Shown here piece by piece: positions 62,228-64,000 of a DNA stretch of 64,000 nucleotides. How positions within the stretch are numbered: the first letter of the stretch is position 1; every line of letters starts with the position of its first letter. Made by a program: the position numbers and the translations under genes. Origin of the DNA: Parabacteroides sp. AD58 (GTDB lineage Bacteria; Bacteroidota; Bacteroidia; Bacteroidales; Tannerellaceae); the NCBI RefSeq assembly GCF_023744375.2, contig NZ_CP146284.1:868001-932000 (forward strand). The letters run 5' to 3'. The notes beneath the pieces are model-generated. The model was not told where the DNA came from. It made no database searches and saw only the letters and a program-made list of their open reading frames with translations.

Positions 62228-63001
62228 TCATAGGTATAAATCTGGAAGTTCCTCCTTGCCCTTTACCTCCTGCTTCCTACCTACCAATCCACTTGATAAT
62301 GATTTCATAAGAGCGTGCATATTTTTAACTCCCTCAAAGTTATTCTCCTTGTACTTCTTATAAATCATGCACTCTCTTGAAATGGGGTTTCCTCTGCTCT
62401 CGTTAAATGCTATCATGTGTTCAAAGACTGCTTTCACTTCCTCCACATATTTATCTTTGGGTAGGTCTATTATAAGACCTTTGGCTTTTAAAATGATTGA
62501 ATCTCCAACTTCATCCAATAAGTCCATATCCCTTAGTTGCTCTATATAGTTGGAGATAGTACCATGTCCCATGTGAATTAGTTCTTTCAGTTTTCTAACA
62601 GATAAGGTAATAGTATGGCTGTGGGGAGCTGCTACACAGAACAGTTTAAGGATGAATCCTCTGAGTTTTAAATCCAAAGTATTGTTATATGAATCGTAGA
62701 ACTCTCTGTCAATTCTTCTGTAATGCCCAAAGCTGACTGGAGAGAATATATAATCAGTCCAAGTCCTGTCATTCCTGCCACTGTCCTTATTCTGTATGGC
62801 AACTTCCCCTGTGGCTCTTAACTTATCATTGAATGTTTTGGAATTCTTACCACCATTATAGTTGGCAGGTTTATCACCAACGAATGATGCAAGTTGGTCT
62901 ATCGTGGTGTCAGTAGTCAATGTATATTTGTCTGTTGTCAGTAGTAACACGTATGTCCTGTAAACATCAGCACAACCCAATTTCTGAATCAGATTATTGC
63001 T
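62228..63001 (-). CDS. winged-helix-like protein of the mobile element
   Basis: 257 residues from the ATG at 63001, which overlaps the stop of the upstream small gene; an upstream frame to 63049 is less likely. Not firmly recognised. Residues about 125-170 (LSVRKLKELIHMGHGTISNYIEQLRDMDLLDEVGDSIILK) look like a winged helix-turn-helix. Another such segment may lie at about 25-45 (TTDTTIDQLASFVG). The two-wing pattern recalls plasmid replication initiators, but no diagnostic motif is visible. Could be a replication or transfer regulator. Confidence 0.6.
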   Translation of the reverse strand, partial: SNNLIQKLGCADVYRTYVLLLTTDKYTLTTDTTIDQLASFVGDKPANYNGGKNSKTFNDKLRATGEVAIQNKDSGRNDRTWTDYIFSPVSFGHYRRIDREFYDSYNNTLDLKLRGFILKLFCVAAPHSHTITLSVRKLKELIHMGHGTISNYIEQLRDMDLLDEVGDSIILKAKGLIIDLPKDKYVEEVKAVFEHMIAFNESRGNPISRECMIYKKYKENNFEGVKNMHALMKSLSSGLVGRKQEVKGKEELPDLYL

Positions 63002-63188
63002 CATTACTGTATATTTCTTGAATGGTAGCTCCATAAGGCAATCGCTCAATATGTTTAATTAAAATAATTTGGTTGGTCTTTAATAAGAATCTCATTTTAG
63101 AGGAACTTAACCTGTTGGATTTTCTAAGTTCGCTCAGCTTGTCATAAGAATTGTTGTTATAAATCCACATATCATTGATTTTAGTCAC
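62994..63188 (-). CDS. small basic protein upstream of the winged-helix gene
   Basis: 64 residues, not recognised; ATG at 63188, with MWIYNNN at residue 7 as another option. Basic and Ser/Lys-rich (SELRKSNRLSSSKMRFLLK), suggesting nucleic-acid contact. Its stop overlaps the next start (ATGAGCAATAA), which supports real translation and coupling. Confidence 0.45.
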   Translation of the reverse strand: MTKINDMWIYNNNSYDKLSELRKSNRLSSSKMRFLLKTNQIILIKHIERLPYGATIQEIYSNEQ

Positions 63189-63214
63189 TTCCAGCTTACA
63201 GATTACCTGTGCGG

Positions 63215-63228
63215 TGTCCTTTAGGACA
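63215..63228. repeat. short palindrome TGTCCT-TT-AGGACA
   Basis: 14-bp near-perfect palindrome 27 bp upstream of the 64-residue gene start. It shares GGACA/TGTCC with the hairpins at 60.28, 60.80 and 61.91 kb. Confidence 0.45.
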
Positions 63229-63356
63229 TTGCATGGGTCTTATTGGATTGTAGTGTAGGAGTGTAGAGATGGGGTGTTTAGGCACGGGGTAAAAAGTGAA
63301 TAAGCACACCTCCCAAATTTAACAATATGAATCTCTCTGCTTCAAATTTTATCTTG

Positions 63357-63530
63357 TCAGTAAGCCAACTTCTGCAATGAGATATAATAGGTAGTAACCT
63401 TTCCATTTTTCTTTCTCCTTGTCTTTAGGTAGTTATTAATATTAGCCCACAATCCAATATGAACTCTGTTATCTTTTACTCCTTGTTTAAGAGCCTTAGC
63501 CCTTATCTGTTCATAAGTAAGTTCTTCCAT
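63357..63530 (-). CDS. small basic protein, 57 residues
   Basis: 57 residues, ATG at 63530 and TGA at 63357-63359. The sequence (MEELTYEQIRAKALKQG to SLQKLAY) is protein-like, rich in Lys, Arg and Tyr, with a likely helix in the first 20 residues. No family recognised. The ATG lies 2 bp from the left arm of an 18-bp inverted repeat, so transcription may depend on that element. Confidence 0.5.
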   Translation of the reverse strand: MEELTYEQIRAKALKQGVKDNRVHIGLWANINNYLKTRRKKNGKVTTYYISLQKLAY

Positions 63531-63531
63531 T

Positions 63532-63680
63532 TTAGATATTCTGAATAGTTTGTAGTCCGCTCATCTATATGGTGGGATTATCTACTTGTAGTACTGTAAA
63601 GATAATAATTCCATGAGTGGGGAACTAATGATAAGACCACACATTTAAAAACCAGACTTTGGACTATTCAGAATGTCTAA
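63532..63680. repeat. 18-bp inverted repeats around 113 bp
   Basis: TTAGATATTCTGAATAGT (63532-63549) and its complement with one change (63663-63680); similarity continues a little inward (AGTC). A -7-like TATCTTTA with an upstream TTAG at about 20 bp points toward the 57-residue gene on the minus strand. Length and arm size fit Bacteroides invertible promoters; a long RNA stem is also possible. Confidence 0.55.
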
Positions 63681-63694
63681 GAAGTTGGGGAGAG

Positions 63695-63719
63695 AAAGCC
63701 CACCTGCCGTATGGGCTTT
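63695..63719 (-). terminator. hairpin after the partial right-edge gene
   Basis: AAAGCCCA/TGGGCTTT arms (63695-63702, 63712-63719), 9-nt loop; no clear T-run, so a weak terminator. Confidence 0.4.
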
Positions 63720-63731
63720 GCAGTTGGTACT

Positions 63732-64000
63732 TTATGCTTCCAGAGCTTCTTTCAATATCTTAATGAAATCATTCTCTGATTTAACCCCTTTCCACTTATC
63801 TTCTTTGTAGTTCTTGTATTTTAGATTGTCAAGAGCTTTAAATGCCTGTTCTTCACTTATAGATATGGCATGACTGTTGAAGCCTTTGATGAAGTAACGT
63901 TTAGTGATGAAAGAAACATCCATCTTGGCTGCTTTGCATAAGTTGATGAACTTGTTTCCTCTTTCAATGTCAACCTTTGCATCTTTGGGAAGTATAAATT
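63732..64000 (-). CDS. unknown protein (partial, N-terminus outside window)
   Basis: The frame stays open to the right edge, so the ATG at 63923 is probably internal; about 89 residues are visible. Not recognised. The visible part is charged and helical (EQAFKALDNLKYKNYKEDKWKG; NDFIKILKEALEA), with FILPKDAKVDIERGNKFINL near the edge. Part of the mobile element. Confidence 0.55.
   Translation of the reverse strand, partial: FILPKDAKVDIERGNKFINLCKAAKMDVSFITKRYFIKGFNSHAISISEEQAFKALDNLKYKNYKEDKWKGVKSENDFIKILKEALEA

Larger units (their letters stand above)
57011..64000. mobile_element. putative integrated mobile element (right end outside window)
   Basis: From the break in the GGGtGRT gene to the edge, the DNA is clearly AT-richer than the rest and all genes are on the minus strand. 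Content: cargo operon of unknown function, tyrosine recombinase, RadC-like protein, DUF3871, winged-helix-like protein and small unknown genes. RadC-like and DUF3871 genes are common on Bacteroidetes mobilisable elements. No relaxase or conjugation gene is visible, but the element runs out of view. The left end is inferred from the break only. Confidence 0.65.

Overview
The window looks like a chromosomal segment of a gut Bacteroidales, most like Parabacteroides. The evidence is a complete Bat aerotolerance operon, BamD, a Bacteroidetes-type omega subunit next to a DUF4293 protein, GH92 and GH2 enzymes with signal peptides, an HU/HTH protein, a GGGtGRT-family gene tail, and promoters of the Bacteroidetes type (TTTG, about 19-20 bp, TAnnTTTG). 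The species is inferred. No rRNA, tRNA or CRISPR array was seen.

Layout. 1-4.0 kb is a phospho-signalling block on the minus strand: Ser/Thr kinase (cut by the window edge), PP2C phosphatase, two FHA proteins, a very acidic 83-residue protein and a stand-alone LytTR protein. It forms two back-to-back operons separated by a terminator. 4.2-5.9 kb holds a tandem Usp protein with a DUF2007 domain and a small HTH-like protein. 6.0-15.1 kb is the moxR-DUF58-batA-B-C-D-E operon with a PAP2 phosphatase at its end. 15.1-15.9 kb is non-coding and carries a 22-bp-period palindrome array. Then come a GH92 alpha-mannosidase and a minus-strand block of surface-polysaccharide modification genes (GT2, MBOAT, two SGNH). 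MATE, rhomboid, a flavoprotein, radA, a GNAT-nitrilase fusion and a TonB receptor follow. From 33.6 kb the plus strand has etfB-etfA-acyl-CoA dehydrogenase, ferritin, an HU protein and beta-galactosidase.

42.3-47.5 kb is a tight five-gene plus-strand operon: a tetraheme NrfH-like quinol dehydrogenase fused to a SUMF1 domain, two Tat-exported putative lipoproteins (a Gfo/Idh/MocA oxidoreductase and a TIM-barrel isomerase), a degenerate RIC/hemerythrin-like protein and a LuxR protein with a defective receiver. This is the best candidate here for an undescribed system: a membrane-linked sugar oxidation module with its own regulators.

47.5-56.7 kb returns to core genes (MFS, paaK, ACT, bamD, rpoZ, HAD, and an AraC/CMD/flavodoxin group). 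At about 57.0 kb a GGGtGRT-family gene is cut short, and from there to the right edge the DNA is clearly AT-richer and looks like a mobile element. It carries a five-gene cargo operon (membrane protein, J-domain protein, two unknowns and a lipoprotein with an internal stop), a tyrosine recombinase, a RadC-like protein, DUF3871, a winged-helix-like protein and small unknown genes.

Three intergenic arrays of short palindromes (15.3, 38.0 and 48.9 kb; exact 22-, 21- and 21-bp periods) form an unusual repeat family. The last two are inverted copies of each other. An 18-bp inverted repeat pair around 113 bp at 63.5-63.7 kb could be an invertible promoter or a structured RNA.
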